Of a stretch of DNA of 64,000 nucleotides, positions 36,922 through 46,858 are shown piece after piece; position 1 is the stretch's first letter, and each line of letters begins with the position of its first letter. This DNA comes from Photobacterium lutimaris. Its GTDB lineage: Bacteria; Pseudomonadota; Gammaproteobacteria; Enterobacterales; Vibrionaceae. The notes beneath the pieces are model-generated. The model was given only the letters and a program-made list of their open reading frames with translations, searched no databases and had not been told where the DNA came from. The stretch lies in NCBI RefSeq assembly GCF_003025555.1, contig NZ_PYMH01000003.1, positions 294,448 to 358,447 on the forward strand, in the 5' to 3' direction. The translations under genes were made by a program, and so were the position numbers.

Positions 36922-39756
36922 TTAATCGATTAAGCATAATCCTGTTGGTAGTGCATCACCGAATACGCGCTTAGTTTCACTCTCTGTCAAGACCTTGACG
37001 GTCGACACCATCTTTATCCAACTTTCTGGCGCTTTGCTGGATTTTAGCTTCAAAATAACGTCATTTCGATTCTTTTCGTCAATGTCCAAAGTGCGGTCAC
37101 CAGTCATTCTAGACATCATTACAGCGGCAAAAGCGATGTTGGGATCCTTGCGCCAGTCGAACTCCATCAGCTCTGGTAAACAGTATGCGACGTGTTGCGG
37201 TGTGAGCAAATTATGTGCACTGCCATAGAAAGGACTGCGTGTTGCAATACGGCCAATAGCCCACCAATGCGCTTGGGAATATTGTGGTTTCTGCAATCGA
37301 CCGAAGATCCATTCAATAAGCTGGAGCTTTTTGTCAAATGGCAAGTTTTCTAAGCTTGCAGCCAGGCGCACCATATCTTCGTAGCTACGTTCCTGCAGTT
37401 CTTTTGCCAGCTTACTGTTACGGCTTGCTGCGGGGTTGATGTACTTAGCAATGTCTTTATAAATAACCAATTGCTTCTCTTGGCTTAGGCCCCCCGCAAT
37501 ACGGCGCCAGAATGTCCACCAATCGCTCCAAGTCTGCGTGCTGGTACTGGATTGAATACCGTGTTGGTAAAGCTGCCATACCTGCTCCATCCGCCAATCA
37601 TCAGATGGATAGCCAAAGCCAGGACGCATGGTGAAACCGGTTAGTTTTAGCCAGTTTCTCTCATGGAGATCAGAGCGACGACGCCGCTTTTTGCTATCGA
37701 GAAGTGCATTAGCCAGCTCTCTCAGACAAGGGGTTTCCCAGTTGTCACGCTTACCTAGTGCTTTCTCCAGTTGGCTGCGCAGCGTTTTAATGGTTTTCGG
37801 GTCATTGTTCTTGGTACTGCCGCCGTAAGCTTGTTTTACCAGTGCAATGGCGTCATCCATACGAGTAGGTAGAGCCGACTCGGCAAGATTTGAATTATTG
37901 CCATCGCGGTGGAGTTTGGCTAAATCTTTACGGATAGCGAATTCGACTTTCCAGCGTTTGTTGTCATCATGGGTACTGACACACTCTAGCTGCAAGGTAC
38001 CGACTTCTGTGAGTTGGCAGGCTAGAGTGACTTCTTCGCGGTCTTTCTGGTTGGCAGCCAGCTCGGCACGATCGCGATCACTGTCTAACGTGGCAATGAA
38101 AGGCGGCAACGAAACAAAGCTCTCTTCATTAATCGTAAATATCTCACCGGCTTGGGTGTGACTATCATCAGTTGATGAAACCAAGTTAAACCGGACCGGC
38201 TCTCCCAATGTGAGGGCGAACTTACGGTCTTTCAGGCGAATTTCCGTACTTTCATCAATGCCTTTTGGTAGCAGACATAGCCCCTGTTTTTCGCGCTTCT
38301 TGTTCTCAAGTACCAAGAAGAACGAACGGGCAGAACCCCCACCAATCTTGAGTTGCGCTCCATGCCGTGCTTTGGCGTAGGCGACGGCTCCATAAGCCAC
38401 AGCCAGATCGGGGTGAGGGTTATCCAGCTGGGTGACATTGTCACCTTTCCAGTGTGAGAACGTGTCTAGTACCCGGTTAGATAACAGTGGGCTGTTGAAT
38501 ACCCCGCCATTTAGAAGCACTGCAACTGGAATTGCGGGTTGATCGGCATCTGGTGAAAGGGGAGAATCTTGGAGCGACTCACGGCAAACCGTATCATGCA
38601 ACGCAATGAATTGGGCCAGGTGTTTGCTGATCGCAGGATCCGCGGCATACGGCAAGCCGAACTCGATAACAGCTGCCTGACGATGACTTGGCTGATCGCC
38701 GAAGTCGGTTTGCGGGAAGAAACCGTCCAACGCGATTTTATGGACCTCATCGCGCGTCATGTCAATACTCTTAGCGCCACCAATCAAACGTGAACCACTA
38801 CCTAGCATTGTTACCTTCGCGGTATCAGGAGCGTTGCCAGATAGCAGTTGCTCTTTGACTTTACGAGTTTGTTGGATGAGTTTAGACAGGCCGGAGGCAC
38901 TGAGTTTCTTGCTGGCACCATGAAGGCGTTGCTCGGCAAGATGGGCGAGGGCAAGGTCAATGTTGTCACCACCCAGCATAAGGTGATCACCAACGCCGAT
39001 TCGATCCAGAGTCAGCTTGTCATCCTTAGTACCCACTTTGATTAAGCTCAGATCGGTGGTACCACCGCCTACATCGCAGACCATTAATAACGGAATGTCT
39101 TTAAGCAGTACTTCGGCTTGATCTTTATTTTTTGCGTACCAGTCGTAGCAGACTGCCTGTGGCTCTTCAAGCAGCAGAATATCACCAAAGCCAGCCAGTT
39201 TGGCGGCTTCCAATGTCAATGCCCGTGCTCCTTCGTCAAAAGAGGCCGGTACGGTGATCACAACTTCCTGATCGTGGAGCTTGTCACTTGGGTGGTGGTA
39301 ATCCCATGCCTGGCGAACATGGTTAAGATAACTGGCACTGGCGATGACAGGTGAAACTTTTTCAACACTGTTGTTGGCCGACCAAGGGAGAATAGCTTCG
39401 GTTCTGTCGACACCTGTGTGTGATAGCCAGCTTTTGGCACTGACAACTTGGCGTCCTTCAACCTTGGCGCCCATCTCCCTAGCAAGTTCACCAACGATAG
39501 CGTGTTGAATATCACCTTCTACAGGTTCGATATCCCATGGCAGTACCATTAAAGATGGGTCAATTTCGCCAATGGCAGGGTGGTAGCGAAATGAAGGAAG
39601 AAGAGGTTTACGTGCGACCTCGCCAGGGGCGATAAGTTGGTCTATTTCAAAGATCTCGATTGGGCTCGATTCTAGGTTAGCTGAAATCGGCGTGTAGGCA
39701 ACAACCGTGTGGGTTGTTCCGAGATCAATACCGACAAGGTAGCGAGGAGAAGTCAT
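36922..39756 (-). CDS. Non-canonical Hsp70 with long C-terminal domain
   Basis: A 944-residue protein. The first half is an Hsp70-type actin fold: phosphate 1 loop GIDLGTTHTVV, phosphate 2 VCDVGGGTTDLSL, the ITVPASFDE block, and an adenosine-site NGGVFNSPLL. The later 450 residues are not the DnaK substrate domain and lid; they form a helical, Trp-rich region (DUF3731-like, with RRRSDLHERNW and RPGFGYPSDDWR). It is probably an ATP-driven chaperone or scaffold with an unusual client domain. ATG 39756 has GGAG six bases before it. A terminator upstream (39940-39965) means it can be transcribed separately from the second Hsp70. No DnaJ or GrpE gene is near. Confidence 0.85.
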   Translation of the reverse strand: MTSPRYLVGIDLGTTHTVVAYTPISANLESSPIEIFEIDQLIAPGEVARKPLLPSFRYHPAIGEIDPSLMVLPWDIEPVEGDIQHAIVGELAREMGAKVEGRQVVSAKSWLSHTGVDRTEAILPWSANNSVEKVSPVIASASYLNHVRQAWDYHHPSDKLHDQEVVITVPASFDEGARALTLEAAKLAGFGDILLLEEPQAVCYDWYAKNKDQAEVLLKDIPLLMVCDVGGGTTDLSLIKVGTKDDKLTLDRIGVGDHLMLGGDNIDLALAHLAEQRLHGASKKLSASGLSKLIQQTRKVKEQLLSGNAPDTAKVTMLGSGSRLIGGAKSIDMTRDEVHKIALDGFFPQTDFGDQPSHRQAAVIEFGLPYAADPAISKHLAQFIALHDTVCRESLQDSPLSPDADQPAIPVAVLLNGGVFNSPLLSNRVLDTFSHWKGDNVTQLDNPHPDLAVAYGAVAYAKARHGAQLKIGGGSARSFFLVLENKKREKQGLCLLPKGIDESTEIRLKDRKFALTLGEPVRFNLVSSTDDSHTQAGEIFTINEESFVSLPPFIATLDSDRDRAELAANQKDREEVTLACQLTEVGTLQLECVSTHDDNKRWKVEFAIRKDLAKLHRDGNNSNLAESALPTRMDDAIALVKQAYGGSTKNNDPKTIKTLRSQLEKALGKRDNWETPCLRELANALLDSKKRRRRSDLHERNWLKLTGFTMRPGFGYPSDDWRMEQVWQLYQHGIQSSTSTQTWSDWWTFWRRIAGGLSQEKQLVIYKDIAKYINPAASRNSKLAKELQERSYEDMVRLAASLENLPFDKKLQLIEWIFGRLQKPQYSQAHWWAIGRIATRSPFYGSAHNLLTPQHVAYCLPELMEFDWRKDPNIAFAAVMMSRMTGDRTLDIDEKNRNDVILKLKSSKAPESWIKMVSTVKVLTESETKRVFGDALPTGLCLID

Positions 39757-39939
39757 TCATTACTCCAGACGGGTTGTTTTAATACTTTTTAAGGCTTTAG
39801 ATAGTATCCCAAAAGGGCATTGAGTGCATTAATGAAGGCTTTATCTTTACGAACAAATCTTTGATTTCAATAATATATTGTTTACATCTAATGGATTGAT
39901 CTGTCCATGCAGTCAACTAGATTTATCATCAAGACTTAT

Positions 39940-39965
39940 AAAAAAACGGCGCCCTGAGGCGCCGT
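39940..39965 (-). terminator. Terminator between the two Hsp70 genes
   Basis: ACGGCGCC and GGCGCCGT pair around CTGA and, on the minus strand, are followed by seven T. It should end most transcripts of the 39982-41817 gene. Confidence 0.88.
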
Positions 39966-39981
39966 TGACTATTCTAGCAAA

Positions 39982-41817
39982 TTATTTTTCGCGAACGTCG
40001 AATTCTACCTGCCACTTTTGACCACCATCGGTCGGAATGGCTTCAAGGCAAAGGGTGCCTAATTCGGTGACACGAGAAGCAAGACGTACAGGTACAATTT
40101 CGCCTGCCGAACGGCCTTCAGACACCGGCAGCGTTACCTGAATAGCCGGTAGTTCTTCAAGTTCTTCTGGTTGCCACCAATCAAGGTGGGTACCTGCTGC
40201 GTCATCACGGCGAACCGTTGAGCCGAAGAATTTGAATTGCACAGGCTGGCCAATGACCAAGCCAAATTCGCGGCTAGGTACCTCGGCATGTGTACCTTCT
40301 TCCATACCAAAAGGTGCAACACAGAGTGCTTCCAGTGGTGGCTCCATGCCAGGGATTGCCGGCATGGCACTTTCGATACCCACATAGTAGCTGCTAGCGA
40401 TACCACCACGGATACGAACGCCTTTACCTTTACGGACAGAACCGTAGTAAGACGCACCACTGGCAACTGCAAGATCAAGGTCAAGACCCTCAAGCAGTTT
40501 CGCTTCTGGGCTGTCAGCCGTTGTTAGCCAGCTGTTGATGATAGAAAGCAGGCGCTCAGACAGCAAGTCAGACTTCAGTACACCGCCGTTGAACAAGATG
40601 GCAGTAGGACGGATAAAGCCTTCATGTAGTTGGTCGTACTTTTCAAACAGCTCATCAACTGCTGAAGACTGACGGCTCAGGAAGCCTGCAACATGGCGAG
40701 ATACTGCCGCATCTTGAGCATATGGCAGACCCATTTGCGTCAGTGCACCGCGCTGCATCTCAACTGGGTGCTGCTCAATGGTATTGCGTGGGAAGAAGCC
40801 TTCAACCAGCGTTTGCTGTACTTCTTCTTGGGTAAGCTCGGTTTGCAGTGTGCCGCCAAGCAGTTTTGAGCCACGGCTAGGGACCACAATCGGTACAGCT
40901 TGAAGCTCTGCGTCACTTAGCAGGGCTTCTTTGGCATCACGACAAGCATGGGTGATCGCTTGGATTTGCCACGGCTGAAGTTGCTTGCCTTCTTGTGCCA
41001 GCTTCATCTTTAAGCGGTAGGCAAGGGCAAGGTCCATGTTATCGCCGCCAAGCAGGATATGATCCCCAACCGCAACACGGTTTAGCGTTAGGTTGCCTTC
41101 TTCCTCAGTCACTGCAACCAAAGATAAGTCAGTGGTACCACCACCGATATCGACAACCAGAATCACATCGCCAACAGAAACCTGATCACGCCAGGTATCG
41201 TCGTTGTTCTTGAGCCAGCTGTATACGGCAGCCTGTGGTTCTTCAAGCAATGTCATGTGCTTGAAACCCACTTCACGGGCCGCTTCTGCTGTTAAGTCAC
41301 GAGCCGCTGGGTCGAATGATGCAGGGACGGTAATAGTAACGTCTTGCTCAAACAGCGGTGTTTCTGGGTGTTGATGGTTCCATGCCTCGGCAAGGTGGGC
41401 AAGGTATTGGCGTGTCGCTTCAACCGGCGAGACTTTTTCAACTTCTTCCGGGCTATTTAAAGGCAGGAAGGCATCACGGCGGTTAACGCCACCGTGGCAT
41501 AGCCAGCTTTTCGCACTGGCGATCAAGCGAATAGGGGTTTTACTACCAAGGCCACGAGCCATTGCACCAACAATCGCATTTGGGTGAGCTGACCATGGTA
41601 GGGCGGTATCACCTTCGGCTAGCTCAGATTCGTGAGCTTGATACATAAAGGAGGGTAGTTGGTTTTTTTCTTCAACATTACCCGGGGTAGTAAGTTGGGC
41701 AATTGGCATGACATTAACGCTAGCGTCGTCGTCTTGCAAATCAACATAAGATAATACGCAGTGGGTGGTACCAAGGTCGATACCAACACTATAACGATGT
41801 TCTTGAATTTCTTGCAT
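39982..41817 (-). CDS. Non-canonical Hsp70 family protein
   Basis: A 611-residue Hsp70-type ATPase. The actin-fold motifs are complete: GIDLGTTHCVLSY near residue 12, ASFDPAARDLTAEA, VVDIGGGTTDLSL, and ILFNGGVLKSDLL. About 170 residues follow that are beta-rich and unlike the DnaK substrate domain; there is no C-terminal lid or EEVD-type tail. An insert near residues 25-55 distinguishes it from DnaK and YegD. ATG 41817 overlaps the stop of the DUF2760 gene by one base (TGATG), so the two are translationally coupled. It shares many blocks with the 944-residue Hsp70, and the two probably arose by duplication. Confidence 0.88.
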   Translation of the reverse strand: MQEIQEHRYSVGIDLGTTHCVLSYVDLQDDDASVNVMPIAQLTTPGNVEEKNQLPSFMYQAHESELAEGDTALPWSAHPNAIVGAMARGLGSKTPIRLIASAKSWLCHGGVNRRDAFLPLNSPEEVEKVSPVEATRQYLAHLAEAWNHQHPETPLFEQDVTITVPASFDPAARDLTAEAAREVGFKHMTLLEEPQAAVYSWLKNNDDTWRDQVSVGDVILVVDIGGGTTDLSLVAVTEEEGNLTLNRVAVGDHILLGGDNMDLALAYRLKMKLAQEGKQLQPWQIQAITHACRDAKEALLSDAELQAVPIVVPSRGSKLLGGTLQTELTQEEVQQTLVEGFFPRNTIEQHPVEMQRGALTQMGLPYAQDAAVSRHVAGFLSRQSSAVDELFEKYDQLHEGFIRPTAILFNGGVLKSDLLSERLLSIINSWLTTADSPEAKLLEGLDLDLAVASGASYYGSVRKGKGVRIRGGIASSYYVGIESAMPAIPGMEPPLEALCVAPFGMEEGTHAEVPSREFGLVIGQPVQFKFFGSTVRRDDAAGTHLDWWQPEELEELPAIQVTLPVSEGRSAGEIVPVRLASRVTELGTLCLEAIPTDGGQKWQVEFDVREK

Positions 41818-42476
41818 CACAGTTCTACCTCAGCGGCGGCAACAATTTTTGCATCGTGACCTTCAGCCAGTTTAGGCAGTTTAATGTCGGTCACTTTCCA
41901 GCCGCGGTGGATTAGGGTTCCGGTAAATGGGGCCTCGCCAACAACATTACCTGTAAGACGAACTTCAGAAGCGTTGAAGCCTTGTGGTAATGTGATACGC
42001 GATTCTTCTTCTTCGGCGCGTACAGGGGCAAAGCTGAAGTATTCAGAGAGTACTTTCTGGCCACCCTCATGAATAACACGGGCAGCAGCACCGATTTCAG
42101 CATCGCTGAAACCTTTGAGATCTTCTTGCATGAAGTCAATAAAGCGTGCTTCTTGCTGAAGCAGGGAAAGAAGTTGCAGTGCAGCATCTGGTGTCGATGT
42201 TTTAAGTTTAGGTTCGACTTCAACGATCTTTTCTACGATCTTTTCAACTTCAACAACTTTTTCGACCTCGATGATTTTCTCGACAGGTTTTTCAACCTCA
42301 ACGATTTTCTCGACTTCTTTCTCAACAACTTTCTCGACTTCGACCGGTTTACCTTTCTTCGAGATATAAAGTACCAGCATGACGAGCACTAATCCGCCCA
42401 GCCAAGCATGGCCCATATCAATCGTTGTCGGCATTGCCGATAAGTCCACAGTTAGTTCAGAAAAATCAAAAGCCAT
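41817..42476 (-). CDS. Membrane-anchored coiled-coil protein, DUF2760
   Basis: A 219-residue protein. A single membrane helix (about residues 24-39) is followed by a striking repeat of VEK, VEV and IVE units from about 44 to 88 (for example KVVEKEVEKIVEVEKPVEK), probably a long rigid coiled coil. The C-terminal domain from about 95 (DAALQLLSLLQQEARFIDF) is the DUF2760 fold. It probably holds the following Hsp70 at the inner membrane, which is inference from one-base overlap and membrane topology. A sigma70-like promoter lies about 50 bases upstream. Confidence 0.87.
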   Translation of the reverse strand: MAFDFSELTVDLSAMPTTIDMGHAWLGGLVLVMLVLYISKKGKPVEVEKVVEKEVEKIVEVEKPVEKIIEVEKVVEVEKIVEKIVEVEPKLKTSTPDAALQLLSLLQQEARFIDFMQEDLKGFSDAEIGAAARVIHEGGQKVLSEYFSFAPVRAEEEESRITLPQGFNASEVRLTGNVVGEAPFTGTLIHRGWKVTDIKLPKLAEGHDAKIVAAAEVEL

Positions 42477-42825
42477 ATGTCGTCTTCTCTATATGAATGA
42501 GAGTTTAATTCACAAATTAGGGCAAATATTATCATAATCAAGGTGCATTACATCCAAGGGGGGTATTTTTTTGCCCTCTATTAAGCATTTAGCCGTCTTG
42601 TCGCTTAATTTAGCACCAATTAACATTGACATTACTCTGTCATTTGGTCGTTTATAAAATGATACACTGTTTTATCTTGTCAATTTTAGCAATCATAGCT
42701 TTCATTTTTAGCGTAAAATGTTTCATTCAGTGAGACTATTCATGAATTTCTTATTGTTTAGCAGCACTACAATACGAAATCCTTTAGACTAGCGATGAAA
42801 CCAAAATTAAATCCTAGGTGAGAAA
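42477..42825. promoter_or_regulatory. Divergent region; promoter of the DUF2760-Hsp70 operon
   Basis: On the minus strand TTGGAT (42552-42557) and GATAAT (42528-42533) are separated by 18 bases, a fair sigma70 promoter ending about 50 bases before the DUF2760 start. I found no sigma32 (heat-shock) consensus. The right part should contain the yajD promoter. Confidence 0.45.
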
Positions 42826-43179
42826 ATGTCTTCTGATTTTTATGGAACCAGTGCGGCGTATGCCCGACAAGAGCAAGGCTACCGAGAAAAAGCACTGAAA
42901 CTATACCCTTGGGTGTGTGGCCGTTGTAGCCGTGAGTTTGTCTATTCAAACCTGCGTGAACTGACAGTACACCATGTTGACCATGATCATACTAATAACC
43001 CTGCAGATGGGAGTAACTGGGAGTTGCTCTGCTTGTTCTGTCATGATCATGAACATGAAAAATATACCGAGCACGACAACCAGATGGGCAGTGTGGTGAA
43101 AGCGGGTGAAGATGATCACCAAGCCGCGACGTTTAATCCATTTGCCGATCTTAAAGCGATGATGGATAAGAAAAAATAA
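42826..43179 (+). CDS. yajD: YajD family HNH nuclease-like protein
   Basis: A 117-residue protein matching YajD. The zinc-type cysteines CGRCSREF and LCLFCHDHEHEK flank the HNH core LTVHHVDHDHTNNPADGSNW, which has the expected His-His, Asn and His. Activity on DNA is predicted from the fold; the role is unknown. ATG 42826 has TAGGTGAGA upstream. It converges on the small winged-helix gene. Confidence 0.9.
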   Translation: MSSDFYGTSAAYARQEQGYREKALKLYPWVCGRCSREFVYSNLRELTVHHVDHDHTNNPADGSNWELLCLFCHDHEHEKYTEHDNQMGSVVKAGEDDHQAATFNPFADLKAMMDKKK

Positions 43180-43200
43180 CCTGCCACCAACTTGCTGTGA

Positions 43201-43494
43201 TTATGGGTAATTCAGAACCGATTTGATTTCAGCAATATTTTCGGCGATCCACGTTTTGTTGATCGCCCCCCAGTTTTCTATTTCATATTTCCCACTGCGA
43301 TTGCGATCGCCTTTTGTTTGCTTGAAACTACACACAATATCAAGTTCGCTAAGGCTCTTGATCGTGTCCTGAGCTGTGCGCCGTGGCATACCGGTATACT
43401 CAAGGATATCGGGTACGGTTGCTACCCCTGAATCAATCAGGTGTGCGACATATAGTCGCCGGTAAAAGCTTGATTTCGTTTTACTGATAGTCAT
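43201..43494 (-). CDS. Winged helix-turn-helix protein
   Basis: A 97-residue protein with a clear winged-helix DNA-binding domain: VATVPDILEYTGMPRRTAQD is the HTH, and the wing is in QTKGDRNRSGKYEI. The C-terminus ends in NWGAINKTWIAENIAEIK, a block I associate with a small conserved proteobacterial family, possibly Pfam HTH_43. Targets are unknown. It lies divergent from the nap operon, so a regulatory link to nap is possible but unproven. Confidence 0.75.
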   Translation of the reverse strand: MTISKTKSSFYRRLYVAHLIDSGVATVPDILEYTGMPRRTAQDTIKSLSELDIVCSFKQTKGDRNRSGKYEIENWGAINKTWIAENIAEIKSVLNYP

Positions 43495-43678
43495 TCCATG
43501 ACTCCTTTTTTAACAACGCTTGTCTAATCACCCTAACATCAATATTGCGTTTGTTGCACAAAAGATCACCCGTACTATTATTGCGAGCGGTTCTCAGCGA
43601 AGGTTTTTATCTCACCAAGTTATCAAATTCTCGGAAGCTAGCTAGAGTTATAAGTACCCATACTAATTGGAGTTACAG

Positions 43679-43816
43679 ATGAGTGATGCTAACCGGCAAC
43701 GTTCTGAACTAAAGGCTTTTCTGTTTATTACCATTGTACTATTTCCGATTCTTGCTGTTGCTGTTGTCGGCGGCTATGGGTTTTTTGTGTGGTTTTTACA
43801 GGTATTAGCAGGCTAG
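43679..43816 (+). CDS. napE: NapE, small membrane protein of periplasmic nitrate reductase
   Basis: A 45-residue single-helix membrane protein opening the nap operon. The pattern is that of NapE: a charged start (SDANRQRSELKAF), then LFITIVLFPILAVAVVGGYG and a FFVWFLQ end. The RBS is GGAG 6 bases before ATG 43679. NapE has no established activity. It is immediately followed by napA, with only 71 bases between, so the usual napD position is empty. Confidence 0.88.
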   Translation: MSDANRQRSELKAFLFITIVLFPILAVAVVGGYGFFVWFLQVLAG

Positions 43817-43887
43817 TAAAAATAAAAATATCAAAAGCTTGTGTATTTGAGTGTTTTACCGTGAAGCAATAGTTGAGTGAGAAAGCA

Positions 43888-46380
43888 ATGAAATGTTCCC
43901 GGCGTAAGTTCATAAAGGCGCAGGCTGCAGCCAGCGCAGCAGCAGCGGCTGGTATGTCGATACCCGTTGTGGCGAGTAATGTGGTTACTGATTCTGAGAA
44001 AACTAATATCACCTGGGAAAAGGCACCCTGCCGATTTTGTGGGACTGGGTGTTCAGTAAATGTTGGGGTTAAAGATGACAAGGTGGTTGCTACCCATGGT
44101 GATATTAAATCACCGGTAAACCGCGGTCTCAACTGTGTCAAAGGCTACTTCTTATCTAAGATCATGTACGGTGAGGATCGCCTGACCCAACCGCTGTTAA
44201 GAATGAAAGATGGAAAGTTTAATAAAGAGGGGGACTTTACCCCAATCAGCTGGGATCAAGCTTTCGATATCATGACCGAAAAGTGGAAAGCGGTACTAAA
44301 AGAAAAAGGCCCAGAAGCTATCGGTATGTTTGGGTCGGGGCAGTGGACAATCTATGAAGGCTATGCGGCATCGAAGCTGATGAAGGCAGGTTTCCGATCG
44401 AATAATATTGACCCCAATGCAAGGCACTGTATGGCTTCGGCGGTTGTTGGATTCATGCGTACTTTCGGTATCGATGAGCCAATGGGCTGCTATGATGACA
44501 TCGAAGCTGCTGATGCGTTTGTGCTTTGGGGATCAAACATGGCAGAAATGCACCCGATACTCTGGACAAGGGTAACCGATCGCAGATTATCCAATCCCAA
44601 TGTCAAGGTGTCGGTACTTTCTACATTTGAACATCGTAGTTTTGAGTTAGCTGATGTTCCTATCGTATTTACCCCTCAATCTGATCTCGCCATTCTCAAC
44701 TTCATAGCGAATTACATCATCACGAACGATAAAGTAAATCATAGCTTTATCGGCAAGCATGTAAATTTCCGCCGGGGAGCGACGGATATTGGTTATGGGT
44801 TACGGCCGGATAACCCACTGCAACAGCAAGCCAAAAATCCTGATAGTGGTGACTCCGAGCCAATGACATTTGATGAATTCAAAGCGTTTGTCTCTGATTA
44901 CACAGTGGAAAAAGCCAGTGAAATGTCGGGCGTGCCGCAACATAAACTGATCGAGTTAGCTGAGCTCTATGCCGATCCCGATACCAAGGTGATGTCTTTC
45001 TGGACCATGGGCTTTAACCAGCATACTCGCGGTGTGTGGTGCAATAACTTGATTTACAACATCCACTTGCTGACAGGTAAAATTTCAACACCGGGTAACA
45101 GTCCTTTTTCATTGACCGGTCAACCCTCGGCATGTGGTACGGCTCGAGAAGTCGGTACGTTTTCCCATCGTCTTCCTGCCGACATGGTGGTCAACAATCC
45201 TGAGCACCGGAAAATTGCAGAAAAAATCTGGAAGTTACCGGATGGCACTATACCAGGCAAGGTCGGTGCACACGCTGTACTGCAAAGCCGGATGCTCAAA
45301 GACGGTAAAATCAATGCTTACTGGATACAGGTAAACAATAACCTGCAAGCTGCAGCTAATATCAATGAAGAAACCCTGCCTGGTTATCGAAACCCCGACA
45401 ACTTTATTGTGGTGTCTGATGCCTATCCTACCGCAACAGCTCAGGCGGCAGATTTGATCTTACCCGCTGCAATGTGGGTAGAAAAGGAAGGAGGGTATGG
45501 TAATGCCGAGCGTCGAACTCAGCTTTGGCACCAAATGGTGGATGCGCCGGGAGAGGCGAAATCGGATCTTTGGCAATTGGTTGAGTTTTCTAAGCGCTTT
45601 AAGACCGATGAGGTCTGGCCGAAGGAGTTGCTCGATGCTAATCCAAGTTACAAAGACAAGACCCTTTTTGACGTGTTGTTTGCCAATGGCCAAGTTAACG
45701 AGTTTCCGTTGGAAGACATTGCAGAGGGACACAGCAACGCCGAGTCGACGGATTATGGCTTTTACCTGCAAAAAGGGTTGTTTGAGGAATATGCTCAGTT
45801 CGGTCGCGGGCATGCCCATGACTTAGCGCCCTTTGAGGTATACCACGAAGGGCGAGGCTTACGTTGGCCTGTTGTTGACGGCAAGGAAACGTTGTGGCGA
45901 TTCAAGGAAGGCTCCGACCCGTATGCTAAGCCAGGAAGTGATTTTGATTTTTATGGTAAGCCTGATGGTCGTGCTGTGATATTCGCCTTGCCATATGAAG
46001 CACCGGCAGAAAGCCCTGACGAAGAATATGACTTGTGGCTATCGACTGGTCGAGTATTGGAACATTGGCATTCGGGGTCAATGACACGGCGAGTACCAGA
46101 GTTACACAAATCATACCCTAATGCACAGGTGTTTATGCACCCAGAAGATGCGAAAGCACGGGGCATGCGGCGTGGTGATGCCGTTAAGGTGGTTTCGCGA
46201 CGGGGTGAAATTATTACCCGGGTGGAAACGCGTGGTAGGAACAAGCCACCAAAAGGGCTGGTCTTTGTACCATGGTTTGATGCAAGCCAATTGATCAACA
46301 AGGTTACACTGGATGCTACCGATCCACTTTCTAAGCAAACCGATTTTAAAAAGTGTGCGGTTAAAGTGGTAAAGGCATAG
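43888..46380 (+). CDS. napA: Periplasmic nitrate reductase catalytic subunit
   Basis: An 830-residue molybdoenzyme that reduces nitrate to nitrite in the periplasm. The N-terminus has a twin-arginine signal ([19 protein letters not shown], residues 4-22). The [4Fe-4S] cluster ligands are Cys48, Cys51, Cys55 and Cys83, and the Mo-bis-MGD ligand is Cys181 in [10 protein letters not shown]. Length and sequence match NapA throughout. ATG 43888 begins the Tat peptide; a TTG 15 bases earlier is less likely. It receives electrons from NapB and NapC encoded just downstream. Its usual maturation chaperone gene napD is missing from this cluster. Confidence 0.97.
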   Translation: MKCSRRKFIKAQAAASAAAAAGMSIPVVASNVVTDSEKTNITWEKAPCRFCGTGCSVNVGVKDDKVVATHGDIKSPVNRGLNCVKGYFLSKIMYGEDRLTQPLLRMKDGKFNKEGDFTPISWDQAFDIMTEKWKAVLKEKGPEAIGMFGSGQWTIYEGYAASKLMKAGFRSNNIDPNARHCMASAVVGFMRTFGIDEPMGCYDDIEAADAFVLWGSNMAEMHPILWTRVTDRRLSNPNVKVSVLSTFEHRSFELADVPIVFTPQSDLAILNFIANYIITNDKVNHSFIGKHVNFRRGATDIGYGLRPDNPLQQQAKNPDSGDSEPMTFDEFKAFVSDYTVEKASEMSGVPQHKLIELAELYADPDTKVMSFWTMGFNQHTRGVWCNNLIYNIHLLTGKISTPGNSPFSLTGQPSACGTAREVGTFSHRLPADMVVNNPEHRKIAEKIWKLPDGTIPGKVGAHAVLQSRMLKDGKINAYWIQVNNNLQAAANINEETLPGYRNPDNFIVVSDAYPTATAQAADLILPAAMWVEKEGGYGNAERRTQLWHQMVDAPGEAKSDLWQLVEFSKRFKTDEVWPKELLDANPSYKDKTLFDVLFANGQVNEFPLEDIAEGHSNAESTDYGFYLQKGLFEEYAQFGRGHAHDLAPFEVYHEGRGLRWPVVDGKETLWRFKEGSDPYAKPGSDFDFYGKPDGRAVIFALPYEAPAESPDEEYDLWLSTGRVLEHWHSGSMTRRVPELHKSYPNAQVFMHPEDAKARGMRRGDAVKVVSRRGEIITRVETRGRNKPPKGLVFVPWFDASQLINKVTLDATDPLSKQTDFKKCAVKVVKA

Positions 46381-46390
46381 GGGTACAACC

Positions 46391-46846
46391 ATGAATAAAC
46401 TATTTGCTGTACTTTTATTGTTTTTTACCGGGCTTGTTATTGCGGCAACGGAGGCTATCAAAGGGGATGAATTGGCAACAACACGTCAATACGCTCTCAA
46501 TGGTGAACCAGAACCACCGCAAATGAACAAAACAGTTAATAACGACAGGATCCCAAAGCGGAGCTATCCAATGCAACCGCCGTTGATCCCTCATAAGATC
46601 GATAATTACCAAGTAGATTTGAATGCGAATAAATGTATGGCCTGCCACGCCCGTAGTCGGGTAGAAGATACACAGGCGAGAATGATCAGTGTCACTCACT
46701 ACATGGATAGAGACGGTAACTTTCTTGCAGAGCTATCGCCACGGCGTTACTTCTGTGAGCAGTGTCATGTGGTACAAACCGATGCTAAACCATTGGTAGG
46801 TAACTCATTTACCGATCTCGATACGCTGCTCGATCAAGAGAAGTAA
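46391..46846 (+). CDS. napB: Diheme cytochrome c subunit of nitrate reductase
   Basis: A 151-residue periplasmic protein with a signal peptide (LFAVLLLFFTGLVIA, residues 4-18) and two c-type heme sites, CMACH and CEQCH, with distal His residues in PLIPHKI and VTHYMDR. It passes electrons to NapA. It starts 10 bases after napA and ends 12 bases before napC, so the three are one operon. Confidence 0.95.
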   Translation: MNKLFAVLLLFFTGLVIAATEAIKGDELATTRQYALNGEPEPPQMNKTVNNDRIPKRSYPMQPPLIPHKIDNYQVDLNANKCMACHARSRVEDTQARMISVTHYMDRDGNFLAELSPRRYFCEQCHVVQTDAKPLVGNSFTDLDTLLDQEK

Positions 46847-46858
46847 GGGGGGAGGCGT

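Noticed and set aside
42481..42620. Heat-shock (sigma32) promoter before the Hsp70 cassette
   Set aside because: CCCTTGGA resembles a -35 but no CCCCAT-type -10 follows at the right distance; a sigma70 pair fits better.
43817..43887. A hidden napD between napE and napA
   Set aside because: Only 71 bases are available, far too short for NapD, and the other strand shows no NapD-like frame.
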